In this document: in pieces, positions 33,542 through 41,284 of the stretch
How the letters are laid out: the number at the start of each line of letters is the position of its first letter
How positions within the stretch are numbered: position 1 is the first letter of the stretch
Assembly: GCF_038066715.1 (NCBI RefSeq)
Contig: NZ_JBBUKT010000004.1
Coordinates: 372,001 to 436,000 of the forward strand
Source of the DNA: Luteolibacter sp. Y139
Lineage (GTDB): Bacteria > Verrucomicrobiota > Verrucomicrobiia > Verrucomicrobiales > Akkermansiaceae
Direction: 5' to 3'
DNA length: 64,000 nt
Program-made: the position numbers and the translations under genes
The notes under the pieces: model-generated
What the model saw: only the letters and a program-made list of their open reading frames with translations
Database searches by the model: none
What the model was told of the DNA's origin: nothing

Positions 33542-36277
33542 TTAGACGGCGGGGGCTTTCCAGACGAGGCGGACGGCGTCGATGCGGACGCGGGCGGACT
33601 TGATGGCGGCGGCGAGTTCTTGTTCGCGGGCGACGAGTGCGTCGACCTCTTGGGGGCGGACGTGGTCGTTCATGGCGGCGAGGTCCTTGAGGCGGGAGAT
33701 CTCGCTGTCGAGTTGGGCGTGCATGGTTTGCAGGGCGGACTCGATGACTGCCCTGCTGGCTTCGGTGCCGAGGTCGCGGACGCGCTCGAGCATGGTGGGG
33801 AGGACCTTGCGCTTCACGGCTTCATTCCGCAGGAGGCTAGCGGGGTCGCCGCGGCGGAGCTTGGCGGAGGCGAGGGCGGCATCGCCGGTCTGGTCGCCGC
33901 CGGTGTGATCGACGGCGATGCGGAGCGGGACGGGGGGCAGGAAGCGCTCGACGTGAAGGCGGGCGGGGGCGACGCATTCGACGACGACCTGTGCTTCCAA
34001 GAGCATGCGCTTTTCCGAGGGGGATTCCCAAATGCCGAAGGAGGCATTGCCGGCTTCCGAGCCTAACAGGAGGTCGAGGGCGGCGCGGGTCATGGGATGA
34101 TCCCAGGTGAGGAAGGCTTCCTGTTCGCGCTCGAGGGCGCGCTGGCGATCGAGCGTGACGGTGATGCCTTCGTTCGGCAGGGCGGGGAAGGCGTCCGACT
34201 TGAGATTGCCGGGGAGGAGGAAGTAGCGGCGGCGGCTGAGCTCCTCGATGTGGAGTCCGCAGTGCTCGAAGAGGCGGAGGAGGAAGTCCTCGAACTCCGC
34301 GTCATCGTCCCATGACTTGATGGTGGCGATGGCTTTCGCCGCTTGTTCAGGACGGTGGGAAGAGTGTTCTAACAGGCGGTCCTGGCCGCGGGCCAGGCGT
34401 TCGGAGATGCGGGCGCGGCAGGCTTCGGTCTCGGTGAGGAGGGGCTTCAGCTTCTTCGGGTTTGCCAAGGCCTCGTCGAGAGAGTCGGCGAGTTCGCGTT
34501 GGATCTCGGCGGCGCCCTGCGGGCTGGAGCGGAAGGCATCGAGGCCTTCGTGAATCCAGCGGACTCGGGTTTCTTCGGCGGTGCCCTTCAGGTAGGGGAC
34601 GTGAATATTGATGGTTCCGCGCTGGCCGATGCGATCGAGGCGGCCGATGCGTTGCTCCAACAGATCGACATTGTCCGGGAGATCGAAGAGGACGAGGTGG
34701 CGGGCGAACTGGAAGTTCCGGCCTTCACTGCCGATCTCGGAGCAGACGAGGACGCGGGCACCATCTTCGTCGGCGAAGAAGGCAGCATTCCGGTCGCGCT
34801 GGATGAGCGTGAGGTCTTCGTGGAAGAGCGCGGCGACGGAGCCGGTGGTATCGCGAAGGGACTCGATGATTTGCTCAGCGAGTTCGCGGGTCTTGGCGAT
34901 GACGAGGACCTTCTCCTCGGCCGGGAGCTTTTCTAACAGCGAGGTGAGCCAAGCGACCTTGGTAGCCATTTCGTCGTCGCCCTTGAGTGCGGCGAGGAGG
35001 GGAAGGCGCTCCGGGAAGCCGCCTAGGCGGGCGCGGGTATTCCGGAACATGACCCGGCCAATGCCGCAGCCGTCGAGAAGATCCTGGATGAGGCGCTCGC
35101 GTGAGCCTTCCTTCTCCAGGAGGAAATCGGCGGCGGCTTTCAGGAGGCGCGGGCGTCCTGCGGTGAGGGCACCAAGGCGCTCACTGGCTTCGCCGCCTTT
35201 TGTGAGGGTGTCGACCAGATCGGCGACTTCCTCGTATTGACGGGTCTCCTCGCGATACTGGCGGAGGTCGCGGTAGCGGCCGGGATCGAGCAGCTGGAGG
35301 CGCGCGAAGTGGCCCTCGGGTCCGAGCTGCTGCGGGGTGGCGGTGAGGAGGAGCAGACCCTCGGTCCGGGCGGCCAAAGTACGAACGACCTCGTAGTTCG
35401 CGCCGGCTTCCTCGGGTGTCCAGTCGAGGTGATGCGCTTCATCGACGACGAGCACGTCCCAGCCAGCTTCGCGGGCTTGGGTGGCGCGGGCTTCGTCGTC
35501 CGCAAGGAAGTCGAGAGGAGCGAGGACGAGCTGGCTATCGAGGAAAGGATTGGTCTCCGGATCGCCTTCCTCAATGGCGATGCAGCGCTCTTCATCGAAG
35601 AGATCGAAGGTCAGATTGAAGCGACGCAGGAGCTCGACGAACCACTGGTGAACCAGCGGCTCGGGAACGAGGATGAGCACGCGGGAGGCGCGGCCGGTGA
35701 TTAGCAGGCGATGAAGGATGAGGCAGGCCTCGATGGTCTTGCCGAGGCCGACTTCATCGGCGAGGAGGACGCGGGGCTGGAGGCGATTCGCCACCTCATC
35801 GGCGATGAAGAGCTGGTGCGGGATGAGATCGACGCGTGCGCCGGCGAGGCCGCGGGCGGGAGAGCGACGCATCTCGGCGCGACGGCGGAGGGCTTCGCCG
35901 CGGAGGTCGAACTCGCCGGGGTCATCGAGCTTGCCACCGAAGAGGCGCTCGTCCGGCTTGCTGAAGCACATGGAGTCAGCGAGCTGGGCTTCGGTGACCT
36001 CGCCGGACGGGGTTTGATAAATGCGGAGGCCGAATTCCTCGCGGACCTGGTCGACGGTGGTCTCGACACCTTCGTGAGTGGTGATGCGGTCACCGGGCTG
36101 GAACTTCACGCGGCGTAGCGGCGCGGTATCGATGGCGTAGCAGCGCTGCTCGCCTGCGGCGGGGAAGACGATTTCGACGCGTCCGTGGGAGCCGTCGAGG
36201 ATGATGCCGAGGCCGAGTTCGGGTTCGCTATCGCTGACCCATCGTTGGCCGCGTTTCCAGGTAGAGGTGGCAGGCAT
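33542..36277 (-). CDS. rapA: RNA polymerase-associated ATPase RapA (SWI2/SNF2 family)
   Basis: A 911-residue protein that aligns by eye with E. coli RapA along its whole length. The N-terminal Tudor-like part has QRWVSDSEPELGLG and FQPGDRITTHEGVET. The ATPase core has Walker A LLADEVGLGKT (171-181), LVVDEAHHLDW (DEAH at 279-282), LLLTATPQQLG, then CSEIGSEGRNFQFA and LLEQRIGRLDRIGQ in the second lobe. The C-terminal RapA-specific domain contains RFLPPVPLRIAVD and ends RVRIDAVRLVW. RapA binds core RNA polymerase and helps it recycle after transcription. The family is best known in Gammaproteobacteria, so its presence here is notable. It is a single-gene unit on the minus strand. Confidence 0.93.
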   Translation of the reverse strand: MPATSTWKRGQRWVSDSEPELGLGIILDGSHGRVEIVFPAAGEQRCYAIDTAPLRRVKFQPGDRITTHEGVETTVDQVREEFGLRIYQTPSGEVTEAQLADSMCFSKPDERLFGGKLDDPGEFDLRGEALRRRAEMRRSPARGLAGARVDLIPHQLFIADEVANRLQPRVLLADEVGLGKTIEACLILHRLLITGRASRVLILVPEPLVHQWFVELLRRFNLTFDLFDEERCIAIEEGDPETNPFLDSQLVLAPLDFLADDEARATQAREAGWDVLVVDEAHHLDWTPEEAGANYEVVRTLAARTEGLLLLTATPQQLGPEGHFARLQLLDPGRYRDLRQYREETRQYEEVADLVDTLTKGGEASERLGALTAGRPRLLKAAADFLLEKEGSRERLIQDLLDGCGIGRVMFRNTRARLGGFPERLPLLAALKGDDEMATKVAWLTSLLEKLPAEEKVLVIAKTRELAEQIIESLRDTTGSVAALFHEDLTLIQRDRNAAFFADEDGARVLVCSEIGSEGRNFQFARHLVLFDLPDNVDLLEQRIGRLDRIGQRGTINIHVPYLKGTAEETRVRWIHEGLDAFRSSPQGAAEIQRELADSLDEALANPKKLKPLLTETEACRARISERLARGQDRLLEHSSHRPEQAAKAIATIKSWDDDAEFEDFLLRLFEHCGLHIEELSRRRYFLLPGNLKSDAFPALPNEGITVTLDRQRALEREQEAFLTWDHPMTRAALDLLLGSEAGNASFGIWESPSEKRMLLEAQVVVECVAPARLHVERFLPPVPLRIAVDHTGGDQTGDAALASAKLRRGDPASLLRNEAVKRKVLPTMLERVRDLGTEASRAVIESALQTMHAQLDSEISRLKDLAAMNDHVRPQEVDALVAREQELAAAIKSARVRIDAVRLVWKAPAV

Positions 36278-36543
36278 TCGTGAAAAGGGGCGCGCACCCT
36301 ACGCGTGCAGCGCGACTCGGCAAGCACGGGGAACGGGAAATGCAGGCGGGGGAAACCCCGTAGGCGGCTTGGTTGTGGTCTTGGCGGATGGGGGGGAACG
36401 GGCTGGGAACCGTTCTCCGTGTGTAGACCGGGTAGATGGGTAACAGACGTGCGGGGACATGGGTTACACTTTGGACTGTATCCCGCGGGCTGGCACATCC
36501 GCCAGAAGCCTGACGGCTCGGAGAGCCATCCCTGCCAAAGAAA
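36278..36543. other. Intergenic region upstream of rapA, with a possible mobile-element scar
   Basis: A gap of 266 bases between rapA and the thioredoxin terminator, without a convincing gene. It must hold the rapA promoter, but no box is clear. Two near-identical 10-mers, atgggtaaca at 36436 and atgggttaca at 36459, lie 23 bases apart. I have an impression of similar paired words near ends of some insertion sequences, but no transposase fragment is present, so the scar reading is weak. Confidence 0.35.
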
Positions 36544-36574
36544 AAAGCCGCCCGGAGCGAGTCCGGACGGCTTT
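36544..36574 (-). terminator. Rho-independent terminator after the thioredoxin-like gene
   Basis: A 13-bp stem with one mismatch (aaagccgcccgga with tccggacggcttt) around a five-base loop. On the minus strand it is followed by further U (A-run from 36539). It lies 30 bases after the stop at 36605. The cttt on the other side makes weak bidirectional function possible. Confidence 0.85.
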
Positions 36575-36604
36575 GGGAAATATCGATGGAGTGACAGGCG
36601 AGGC

Positions 36605-37582
36605 TTATTGGTCTGCCTCTTCTTTTTCGTCGTCTTCCTCTTCCTTGTCGCCGCCCTTGGCCTTCTTCTCCTTGGCCATTTCGAGCTGCTTCTTGAAGCC
36701 GTCGAATTGGCCGGCCATTTCGCTGTCGGGAGCGACCGCCTTGGCTTCGTCGATGGCCTTGATCGCTTCGTCGAACTTGCCCATCTGGGCGTAGATCATG
36801 GCCTTGGTGGCGACGATCTGCTGCTTTTGGTCGCCCTCGAACTCGCCGGCGGACTTTTCAACGAAGGCAAGGGCGCCCTCGTGATCTTTCTTGGCGGCAA
36901 AGCCATTCAGCTCTTCCTCGAAGGCGGCGAACTTCTGCTTGGCGGCGAGCTTCTTGCCGAAGCCGGTCTCGTCCTTCGGGTCGGAGGATTTGATCTGATC
37001 GACGACGGTCGGGTAGAAGGCGGCGACCATTTCGTCCTCGAGCTCCATGGCGTCGAGTGCGGCGACCAGGGCCTTGGCCTTGGCGGGGCCTTCGGCCTTT
37101 TCGGCATCGGCGAAGGACTTGTCGCGGGTGACTTTCTTCGCGCGCAGCTCATCGAGATGGGCGACGTATTTTTCGGGTCCGCCTTCCTGATAGCCGGTCT
37201 TGGCGAAGGGCTTGCCCTCGGGATCGCAGAGCAGGATGGTGGGGTAGCCTTGGATGGAATACTTGCCCTGAAGCTCTTCATTCTGCTTCTGGGTTTCCTC
37301 GGAGAGCTTGGACTTGTCCTGAGGGTAGTCGAGTTCGACGAGGACGAACTTGTCCTTCACGCCGGCCTTGAACTCATCGTGCTTGAAGACCTCGTCATTG
37401 AGCTTGATGCACCAGCCGCACCAGTCGGAGCCGGTGAAGTCCATGAGGAGGTCCTTCTTTTCAGCGGCGGCCTGCTTTTTGGCGGCGGCGAAATCGGGGG
37501 TCCAGCCTTCACCGCCGGCGAAGGCGGGGGAGAAGCTGGCGAGGGCGGCACAGGCGGCCGCGAGGATGTATTTGGTTTTCAT
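36605..37582 (-). CDS. Exported thioredoxin-like protein with charged C-terminal helical tail
   Basis: A 325-residue protein with a signal peptide (MKTKYILAAACAALASFSPA, cleavage near AFA-GG). The thioredoxin-like domain covers residues about 27-150: DLLMDFTGSDWCGWCIKLND with active-site Cys55 and Cys58 (WCGWC), YSIQGYPTILLCDPEG with the cis-Pro, and GGPEKYVAHLDEL. The last 170 residues are helical and TPR-like, ending in an acidic/basic tail (KGGDKEEEDDEKEEADQ). It probably reduces or isomerises disulfides, or senses redox state, in the periplasm. It is transcribed alone towards a good terminator and is divergent from the next gene. Confidence 0.85.
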   Translation of the reverse strand: MKTKYILAAACAALASFSPAFAGGEGWTPDFAAAKKQAAAEKKDLLMDFTGSDWCGWCIKLNDEVFKHDEFKAGVKDKFVLVELDYPQDKSKLSEETQKQNEELQGKYSIQGYPTILLCDPEGKPFAKTGYQEGGPEKYVAHLDELRAKKVTRDKSFADAEKAEGPAKAKALVAALDAMELEDEMVAAFYPTVVDQIKSSDPKDETGFGKKLAAKQKFAAFEEELNGFAAKKDHEGALAFVEKSAGEFEGDQKQQIVATKAMIYAQMGKFDEAIKAIDEAKAVAPDSEMAGQFDGFKKQLEMAKEKKAKGGDKEEEDDEKEEADQ

Positions 37583-37732
37583 GAGGTATCGTGGGACGGG
37601 TGAGTCTCCGGGAGACGAGCCCAGAGCGATGCAGGACGCACGCTTTTTCCATGAATTTCACGGAAAGTGCGGTGAAAAGAACGACAGGACGGGCTGGACG
37701 GCTTAGTGAGGAATCCGGAGAATCTGCGACCG

Positions 37733-38065
37733 ATGGAAGAAGCACCGGAAGTCCCCACCCCGCCACCGGAAATTCCAAAGGAGAAGCTGTGGCTGGCGCT
37801 GCTGCTGCCGCCGGCGATCATGTGCTTCGGGAGCCTGATCGCGCGCAATGCGGCGGCGCACAGCTCGAGCTACGGGACGGAATTCCTGGTAATGCTGCCG
37901 GTGGGGCTGGTGGCGATCCTGGTGACCTCGGTGCTCTTCGTGCGGGCCTGGGGTGTCCGCTACAGCGGGCGGTCGCTGGTTTTGACGACGATCGGCTACA
38001 TTCTCGGGCAGATTGTCCTGTGCCTGGCGGTGTGGTTCGGCTGCTGTTTGATCCCGTATCGCTGA
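37733..38065 (+). CDS. Small membrane protein heading the radical SAM gene run
   Basis: The ATG at 37733 gives 110 residues (MEEAPEVPTPPPEIPKEKLW); an in-frame GTG 27 bases upstream is an alternative. Three hydrophobic segments lie at about residues 22-38, 51-72 and 85-104. The Pro-rich N-terminus followed directly by a membrane helix, the length near 110 and the three-helix layout all resemble the six paralogs downstream (39424-42433), although the PNRAIGWYRF motif is absent; it could be a distant member. The radical SAM gene starts nine bases after its stop. I do not recognise the family. Confidence 0.65.
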   Translation: MEEAPEVPTPPPEIPKEKLWLALLLPPAIMCFGSLIARNAAAHSSSYGTEFLVMLPVGLVAILVTSVLFVRAWGVRYSGRSLVLTTIGYILGQIVLCLAVWFGCCLIPYR

Positions 38066-38074
38066 CCTTGACCC

Positions 38075-39427
38075 ATGCGGCCGCGCGTTTTCAAAGAGAT
38101 CCTGAAGCAGACGACCTCGCGTTGTCCGGAGTGCCAGAAGCCGGCTCCGGCGGAGGTGTGGAAGACGGCGGGGACGCCAGCGATGGTGTATCTGACGCGG
38201 GAGTGTCCGGATCACGGCGAGCACACGGCGTGCATCTCCAGCGATGCGCGCTTCTACTGGCTGGCGAAGGGTGATCCGGCGAATGCATGCGGGCCGGGGT
38301 GTGCGTGCTCGGCTGATCCGGCCGGGCGGGATGGGACGCTCGGGCGGAATGCGGGAGCCACGGATCCGGCGGTGGAGGTGCTATCGACGTGTCTGGCGCT
38401 GATCGAGATCGTGGACTCATGCAATCTGGCGTGTCCGACTTGTTTCGCGGATTCGCCGGTGGGAGCGGCGGGTGACCGGCTGAAGGCGCACTCGCTGGAG
38501 TCGCTGCAAGGGCGGATTCGCGGGGTGATCGAGCGGAAGGGGAAGATGGAGATTCTGCAGCTCTCCGGTGGGGAGCCGACGCTGCATCCGGAATTTTTCG
38601 AGCTGGTCGATTGGATTCATGCGGAGCCGGGAATCGACTACTGCCTGGTGAATACCAATGGGGTGAGGATCGGGAAGGAGGATGGGTTTCTGACGGAGCT
38701 GGGGACGCGGGCGCGGCGGGGGTATTTCCAGCTGTATCTGCAATACGATGGTCCGCAGGAGGCGGGGCAACGGGAGCTGCGTGGTGGTGATTTCCGCGAG
38801 ATGAAGCGCGCGGTGATGGATCGCTGCGAGCGGGAGGGCATCCCCTTCACGCTGGCGATGACGGTGACGCCGGAGAATGTGGCGCATCTGTGGGATACGA
38901 TCGGGGAAGGGCTGCGCTACTCGTGTTGTCGCGGGGTTTCCTTCCAGCCGATGTTTCTCTCCGGCAGGCGACCGGGTATTGGTGGCGAGCGGCTGAATAC
39001 GGCGGACATTATCATTGGCGCGGTGGAGCAGTCGGGAGGGAGGCTGAAGTATGAGGACTTCACGCCGCTGCCGTGCGGGGATCCGAATTGTGCGACGATC
39101 GGGTATCTGCTGCGGACGCCGATCGGGGTGCGGAGCATTTCCGAGTTCATCGACTTCGCGAGTGTGCAGGGCTTCCTGCGGGACAAGGTGCGGTATGAAC
39201 TGTCCGATCTGATCCAGTGCGGGTGTGAGAATACGGAGCTGGGAGAGATCCTTCATCGGTTCGAGATGAAGGAGCGGGATGCGTTCCGGCTTTTCATCAA
39301 GCCCTTCATGGATGCGTGGACGTGGGATCAGGATCGGATCGATCGCTGCTGCACGCATGTGATCCGGCCGGATGGGAAGCTGGATTCTTTCTGCAGGTAT
39401 TATTCCGGGTTTCCGGATGCGTCATGA
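38075..39427 (+). CDS. Radical SAM protein of the COG1964 / tetraether-synthase-like group
   Basis: A 450-residue protein. The N-terminus has a rubredoxin-like Cys set (RCPECQKPAPAEVW with Cys17 and Cys20, and ECPDHGEH with Cys44), the opening typical of COG1964 and of archaeal Tes. Further Cys occur at 72-78 (CGPGCAC). The radical SAM motif is CNLACPTC (Cys116, Cys120, Cys123), followed by LQLSGGEPTLHPEF, LYLQYDGPQ, SFQPMFLSGRRPG and PCGDPNCATIGY, also shared with that group. Characterised relatives join lipid tails by C-C bonds to make membrane-spanning lipids; a bacterial lipid or another alkyl chain could be the substrate here. That function is inferred. Its stop overlaps the next gene (ATGA). 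Confidence 0.82.
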   Translation: MRPRVFKEILKQTTSRCPECQKPAPAEVWKTAGTPAMVYLTRECPDHGEHTACISSDARFYWLAKGDPANACGPGCACSADPAGRDGTLGRNAGATDPAVEVLSTCLALIEIVDSCNLACPTCFADSPVGAAGDRLKAHSLESLQGRIRGVIERKGKMEILQLSGGEPTLHPEFFELVDWIHAEPGIDYCLVNTNGVRIGKEDGFLTELGTRARRGYFQLYLQYDGPQEAGQRELRGGDFREMKRAVMDRCEREGIPFTLAMTVTPENVAHLWDTIGEGLRYSCCRGVSFQPMFLSGRRPGIGGERLNTADIIIGAVEQSGGRLKYEDFTPLPCGDPNCATIGYLLRTPIGVRSISEFIDFASVQGFLRDKVRYELSDLIQCGCENTELGEILHRFEMKERDAFRLFIKPFMDAWTWDQDRIDRCCTHVIRPDGKLDSFCRYYSGFPDAS

Positions 39428-39777
39428 ATGAGCCGCTGAAACAATCGGGCCGCAATATCGGCTGGCAGAGATTCATCGTGTGGATGATGCCTTCGTGCGT
39501 TCTTCCCTTTCTGGTGATTGGTCCCGTTTTCATGTTTTCCGTCGCGATTCCGTTTCTGGTGCCGATTTTGTTGGTCGTCGCTATCGGAGCGTTGGGCTAC
39601 CTCGCACACTATGATGCGCTTTTGCAGTGCCAGCAGCGGGAGATTCCGCCGGGTGATTCGGAGGCGCAGATTCCCATGAAGATGGCGCGCTTTATCTTGC
39701 TGCAGCTACTGGTCGTCCCGCTCGTGTGGTGTGCAATTGCGTTCGCATTCTGTGCGGTGACGGGGCTTCACGTTTGA
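39424..39777 (+). CDS. Small membrane protein, paralog family member 1 (117 aa)
   Basis: The ATG at 39424 overlaps the radical SAM stop (ATGA), implying coupled translation. It reads MNEPLKQSGRNIGWQRFIVW, then MMPSCV and a hydrophobic stretch with two helices at about residues 20-60, the short cytoplasmic-looking motif ALLQCQQRE (65-73), and a third helix near 88-112 (FILLQLLVVPLVWCAIAFAF). This pattern recurs in five other proteins within 3 kb: N-terminal [PN]R-Ix-WYRF-hh-W-MMP, mid DARL-C-QQR, and a C-terminal helix with Q and VP. The function is unknown. The tight link to the radical SAM gene suggests a joint role. Confidence 0.72.
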   Translation: MNEPLKQSGRNIGWQRFIVWMMPSCVLPFLVIGPVFMFSVAIPFLVPILLVVAIGALGYLAHYDALLQCQQREIPPGDSEAQIPMKMARFILLQLLVVPLVWCAIAFAFCAVTGLHV

Positions 39778-39796
39778 AAGCTTTTCCCGGACCGCG

Positions 39797-40168
39797 ATGG
39801 ACCCAGGCTTTTCTCCACCGAACCTAGCGGTCAGGTGGTATCGATTCATCCTGTGGATGATGCCGACGGTCATCTTCGCCACGACAGGGTTTGGACTGAG
39901 TCTGCTTGGATCGGGGTCGGTGTTGCGGCAGGGTATGCTCGACTATGGTATGCTCGCCTGCATCCTGGTGACCTTGGTTTCGGCGATCGCCATCGGGAGT
40001 CTCGATGCACGGTTGCGTTGTCAGCAGCGGAAGGTGAAGTTGGATGCGCCGCGTGCGAATCTTGCCGTAGAGACGTTCAACTTTGTGGTGGCACAGGTCT
40101 TTGTTATCCCCGGGTTGCTGTTCCTCTATATGGTGTTTGCGGGCTTGGTTTTTCATTTGGTGAGGTGA
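39797..40168 (+). CDS. Small membrane protein, paralog family member 2 (123 aa)
   Basis: Starts MDPGFSPPNLAVRWYRFILW and continues MMPTVIF, matching the family N-terminus. Helices lie at about residues 18-38, 46-68 and 93-118. The mid motif is LDARLRCQQRKVK, the closest to consensus with member 4. The gene begins 19 bases after member 1 and member 3 starts 33 bases after its stop. The N-terminal Pro-Pro-Asn segment before the first helix is short and probably cytoplasmic. No enzymatic motif is visible. Confidence 0.72.
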   Translation: MDPGFSPPNLAVRWYRFILWMMPTVIFATTGFGLSLLGSGSVLRQGMLDYGMLACILVTLVSAIAIGSLDARLRCQQRKVKLDAPRANLAVETFNFVVAQVFVIPGLLFLYMVFAGLVFHLVR

Positions 40169-40201
40169 TGATCCGGAAATTCCACCCTGAAATCAGAAGC
40201 C

Positions 40202-40564
40202 ATGTCGCAACCACCGTATGACGGAGGCCCACCGCCCAATCGCGCAATCGGCTGGTATCGCTTCGTGCTGTGGATGATGCCGACGTGTGTGGCGATCACG
40301 AGCGCCATTGGGTTGGGGTGGTTGGCAAACGTAACGAGGTTCAGGGGCGGTGATCTTCTCGTCCTGGTCTGGTTTGTCTTCAATATCGCCGCCGCGACGG
40401 GCATCGGGTTCTTCGAGGCGAAGCTGGAGCGTTCACCAAGGCCGGGACGGGCGGCTCAGTCCGAGTCGGCCAAGGTTGTGAAATTCGTGTCGCTGCAGTT
40501 CATCGTGGTGCCGCTCATGAGCTGTGTGATCGCGTTCGGATATTGTCTGATGGGAGGCTTTTGA
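40202..40564 (+). CDS. Small membrane protein, paralog family member 3 (120 aa)
   Basis: Starts MSQPPYDGGPPPNRAIGWYR and runs into FVLWMMPTCVAITSA, the clearest example of the family N-terminus. Helices lie at about residues 20-43, 50-70 and 93-117. The mid motif is degenerate: FEAKLERSPRPGR keeps the acidic-Ala-basic-Leu part but has lost CQQR. The C-terminal helix SLQFIVVPLMSCVIAFGYCL keeps the Q and VP positions. It is spaced 24 bases from member 4. The extended Gly/Pro N-terminus is peculiar to this copy. Confidence 0.72.
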   Translation: MSQPPYDGGPPPNRAIGWYRFVLWMMPTCVAITSAIGLGWLANVTRFRGGDLLVLVWFVFNIAAATGIGFFEAKLERSPRPGRAAQSESAKVVKFVSLQFIVVPLMSCVIAFGYCLMGGF

Positions 40565-40588
40565 TGGGATGGGAGAGTTCGCTCGCCG

Positions 40589-40945
40589 ATGAATGAGAAC
40601 CTTCCGCCACCGAACCGCGCCATTGGTTGGTATCGCTTCATCGTGTGGCTATTGCCGTCGCTGGTTGTTCCCGTGTTGATCGCGCTGGGACTTGTGATCG
40701 GAGGGGGGATTGGTGCGAGTGCGGCTGTGGGAGGCGGTTTGTTCGTGCTGAATTCGCTGGGCCATCTCGATGCACGCTTGAGTTGCCATCAGCGCAGGGT
40801 TTCGCCTGAATCCCCTGAGGCGGGGCGTGGCTGGACGCTGGCGACCTACCTGATCTTGCAGATCGTTGTCATTGTGCCGGTCATGACTTTCGCTCTGGTC
40901 TATGCCATTTGTGCGGCGACTTTTGACTATCGCTCGATTCGATGA
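40589..40945 (+). CDS. Small membrane protein, paralog family member 4 (118 aa)
   Basis: Starts MNENLPPPNRAIGWYRFIVW followed by LLPSLVVPVLIALG. Helices lie at about residues 15-38, 40-58 (Gly-rich: GGGIGASAAVGGGLF) and 88-110. The mid motif LDARLSCHQRRVS keeps Cys and QR. The stop overlaps the member 5 start (ATGATG at 40942), so the two are translationally coupled. The Gly-rich second helix differs from the other copies, which are bulky there. Confidence 0.72.
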   Translation: MNENLPPPNRAIGWYRFIVWLLPSLVVPVLIALGLVIGGGIGASAAVGGGLFVLNSLGHLDARLSCHQRRVSPESPEAGRGWTLATYLILQIVVIVPVMTFALVYAICAATFDYRSIR

Positions 40946-41277
40946 TGAGCCCGTACCTTCCGCCGCCGAACCGCGCCATTGTCTGGTATCGCCGGATGGT
41001 GTGGATGATGCCGACCTGCGTGGTGGTGACTTCGTCGGTCGCGGGCATGTGGCTGGCGCCCAAGTTTGGGTGGTGGGTGAAGCTTCTCCTGTGGCCTTGG
41101 TGGCTGTTCAATATCGCCTTTGCCTTCGCGCTGGGTTTTTTCGAGTACAAGCTGCGGCCGACGCAGGTGGGGGAGGCGGTTGGGTCGATGGTGACCTTTG
41201 TGATGGTCCAATTCATGTTCGTCCCGGCCAACCTTGCGGCGTTCGCGGCGATATGGTTGTTGCTGACAGGATTCTGA
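40942..41277 (+). CDS. Small membrane protein, paralog family member 5 (111 aa)
   Basis: Starts MMSPYLPPPNRAIVWYRRMV and continues WMMPTCVVVTSSV. Helices lie at about residues 20-42, 44-66 (Trp-rich: LLLWPWWLFNIAFAF) and 85-109. The mid motif is reduced to FEYKLRPTQVG, so, as in member 3, CQQR is gone. The Lgt-like gene begins seven bases after its stop. The members alternate between CQQR-type (1, 2, 4) and degenerate (3, 5, 6), which may reflect two subtypes. Confidence 0.72.
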   Translation: MMSPYLPPPNRAIVWYRRMVWMMPTCVVVTSSVAGMWLAPKFGWWVKLLLWPWWLFNIAFAFALGFFEYKLRPTQVGEAVGSMVTFVMVQFMFVPANLAAFAAIWLLLTGF

Positions 41278-41284
41278 AATCTGC

